Below are positions 61,331 to 64,000 of a stretch of 64,000 nt of DNA, piece by piece. How positions within the stretch are numbered: the first letter of the stretch is position 1; every line of letters starts with the position of its first letter. Position numbers and translations under genes: made by a program. The notes beneath the pieces were generated by a model. That model did no database searches. It was given only the letters and a program-made list of their open reading frames with translations, and was not told where the DNA came from. The DNA is from Parus major (lineage: Eukaryota > Chordata > Aves > Passeriformes > Paridae), in the NCBI RefSeq assembly GCF_001522545.3, contig NC_031799.1:29755565-29819564 (forward strand). Direction: 5' to 3'.

Positions 61331-64000
61331 CAGGTGTTGAAATCTCAGAGGTGATGAAGTCTTTACCTATGTGTAGAAACCTTTACAAAATGCCCTTCTG
61401 CTACTTTGCTGGAAGTTGACAGTTTTCATAAGGCGAACAGGTACAGCAAGTTAAAAATATCACTTCTCATTCTGGCCAACATTTTCAAGGGCAGTAATTT
61501 CCATTGTAAATGGTGACATCTGACATACCTCATTTCCTGCAAATGTAGGATGTTAGTGTAAGATGGTGAAAAATGGGTTCTGTAAGGCTGACAATAGCCC
61601 TGTAGTTTATTGACAACCTTGGATGAGGGAGTTAGCTGGGTATCTGAAGATAGATTTCTTTCTACCCTTAGTCTTTTGGATTTTCTATCTTAAAGTTCTG
61701 AGGTCATAAAAAATTTCCAAATACAAATAAATACATTACCAAGGAATCTTCAGCAGCGCTTTTTTGGGATTAAAATACCACTTGTGATATGACAGATTAT
61801 GACACTTTTTGGTTTTGTTTTAAATTTCAGTTTTGTGTTTCATTTTGTAATATTTTTTAATAAAAAAACCACTTTAGGCAACATTGATTACAGCTGTATA
61901 TGTTTCACAAAATTTGTTGCCCCATCAGGGAAAAAAACCCTAAATATTATTAATTTAAAACAGGGCTAGCATTTGCATCTGTACTTGAGCTTGAGGATCA
62001 TCTGTGATACCATTTGTGTGTGTACACAGTCTTTCACCTGGTTGGTATTAAAAAAAGATTCACAAAGCCTTCAGTCATTTGCTCAGTGTTTATCTGTTTC
62101 CTTGCAGAGAGATAGAAAACCATCAGGAGGAAAGTTACAGCAACAATAACAGGCATTTCAATAGCATTTTTAAGGTGAATAGGGGGTTAATAGCAGTCTT
62201 ACACTCAAACACTTCCATCATTCCATGTAAAAACATTTTTGTACTTAGACATTCTGAGTAATTGTCTTTAAGTATAAATGTATTTGTGAACAATCACACA
62301 GAAATAAAAGAGACTCTCTTTAATAATCTTCCTAATAGATTATGATAGACAATTTGAAGTAATCTGAGATTGTCACAGCGTTTTAAATTCTCTGCTATTC
62401 TTTTTCACTGTGAAAAGCTTGTGGATCAAAGAGAACTCAATGCCCCAGACAAAAGATCATGAAAATATGCACTGTTCTTTTTCTTTTTTTTTTTTTCTTT
62501 TCAGCAGATTTAGAAACTATAAAAAGACCTTATTATTGAAAGAAACTCAAAGTCAGCATAACTACTTGAACAAGGCAATTTAATACTACACAAAATTATA
62601 GATGAACAAAAAAAGGTAGAAGAATTTGTAGTAAATATATACCCTCTGTTCAGATGGTTTTGGAGGGGTTTTTTTCCTCTTTACTTTTTGTGGAAAAATT
62701 CATAACTGTATGATAGGAGAAAATAAACCCAAATGCGTCCTGGAAAATCCTTCTGCAATTTACAAAAGCAACTGTTAACTCTTCTGTGTGTTCATGTTGG
62801 TGTATATATATGTGTCAGTGTTTGTGTGCATTGTGTAGAGTGAAAAACATAAAATAAAATAAAATGATCAGAATTCAGTCTGGACCCTTCTGCATTCTAA
62901 TTCAGCTGTTTCATCAGCTGATGCATTAAACCTGCTGCTTTTCTTTGAAAATATCATAGTCAGGCTATCCTATTCTCTGAGAATAAAATCTTAGCAGCCT
63001 CTTCAATGGCCCACTCATATATTACTTAGCTAAATAACATAAACATTTACTACATTAATGTATTCACTGCTCAATCTTTCTGACTTTAATTAGCCATCTT
63101 GAAGACTGGGCATTACTCTTTGATTAAAAAGCATTTCCTGAAATGTGGGGAAAATCCTCTGGGAAACACTGTTTCCATACTCATAATTTCTTCTTATGTT
63201 AATCAGGTCTTTGCAGTATGTGTTGACTACACTAAAGATAAAAGACACCAAAACAGACCAGACAGAAGGCAACATTAAAAAAAAAAATGTTTAATTAGCA
63301 TGTATTATTTGCAAGCCTATACGATATCCTCATTTAGATACTACCATCACTTTAAAACTATTGCACCCCAGTTGAGTCTGCACCAAGCTGTCATCTAAGC
63401 TGATTTATTCTTTACTAGTTTAAATTTAAAAATTATTTTTCTAAAAATGAGAAGTTATTTGTGAGCAGTGTTTTTGTTTGAAGTCCAAGTCCCATACATT
63501 AATTAAGTTTGCAGCCAAGGATAGAATCCTTATTATACAGTATAAAAAGAACATTTTTCAGCAGCCAATTATCATGTTACCTATTTTGAAACAGAGCTCT
63601 TTAGAGGAAATATATAATTGAAACTATTCTGTGTGCTTCTTAAATACCTCAAATGAACAGAAATGAGTTAATCAAAAGGCATTCTAGAACCTTTGAAATT
63701 AATGGGAGGCTTCTACGGACTAAAATAAAGAATGTATTTCATCCATGATGCCAAATTTGTGCTCAAGTGTCTGTTCTTCAGCATATCAAAGAAATGCACT
63801 GAATGTGCTGCTTAAGGGAACTGCAAGAGGGACAGGTATTCAAGAACCCTTGAATAAAAGAGTACTGAGGTACCCTATTAGCACTCCTTAAAGAGTACTG
63901 TTGCTGAGCAAACTTATGAACAAACATGACAAAGCAGAACTAAAATCCAATGGCTTGGATTGACCATTGGTCATAAACTTTGTGAGGTCATAAACAGAGG
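61331..64000. other. Unassigned AT-rich intergenic DNA
   Basis: No supported gene. Low-complexity items: T-run at about 62,480-62,500, TG/TA-rich patch at 62,800-62,840, AAAAT repeats at 62,850-62,866. Confidence 0.5.

Overview
This window looks like gene-poor nuclear DNA from a bird, most likely a passerine. The evidence is fragments of CR1 LINEs (the dominant avian LINE), several classes of avian endogenous-retrovirus (ERV) LTRs, an AT-rich background, long stretches without coding potential, and one assembly gap of 370 Ns. I could support no intact host protein-coding gene and no tRNA or rRNA gene. Family names are from memory of avian repeat consensus layouts; no database was searched.

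Layout. 0.6-1.1 kb: old CR1 fragment (minus). 5.4-5.9 kb: an open frame rich in hydrophobic residues, possibly a decayed membrane-protein gene. 10.4-11.0 kb: a better preserved CR1 3' end (minus) with a broken ORF2. 11.9-13.0 kb: an LTR of about 1 kb (plus) interrupted by the gap. 15.9-16.05 kb: a long hairpin with 39-nt arms. 19.4-20.3 kb: CR1 remnants and an ERVL-type LTR (plus). 21.6-22.4 kb: LTR family A (plus). 22.5-23.5 kb: a second copy of the ~1 kb LTR (minus), of which 651 bp is about 99.7% identical to the 11.9 kb copy. 25.6-27.4 kb: a CR1 (plus) split by a minus-strand family-A LTR with a near-perfect target duplication. 29.05-30.1 kb: a third, older member of the ~1 kb LTR family (plus).

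The most structured part is 36,313-41,396. It is a minus-strand ERVK/betaretrovirus-like provirus with paired LTRs of ~385 bp, a lysine-tRNA-like primer-binding site, a polypurine tract, a leader splice donor, an Env transmembrane remnant with the CX6CC motif, and a near-perfect 6-bp target duplication. No gag or pol was recognised. Their place is taken by AT-rich DNA, a CpG-island-like block of ~700 bp with an RFX X-box-like site and a candidate splice donor, and a nested ERV1-like solo LTR (plus). Whether the GC-rich block is captured host promoter DNA or degenerate viral sequence is the main open question.

The last third (41.4-64 kb) is mostly unique AT-rich intergenic DNA. It holds one minus-strand LTR with an adjacent primer-binding site (57.4-58.0 kb), a probable LTR-derived block (60.5-61.3 kb) and a possible conserved noncoding segment (47.7-48.1 kb). 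No genes here work together as a pathway; the functional content is retrotransposon regulatory sequence and possible enhancers.
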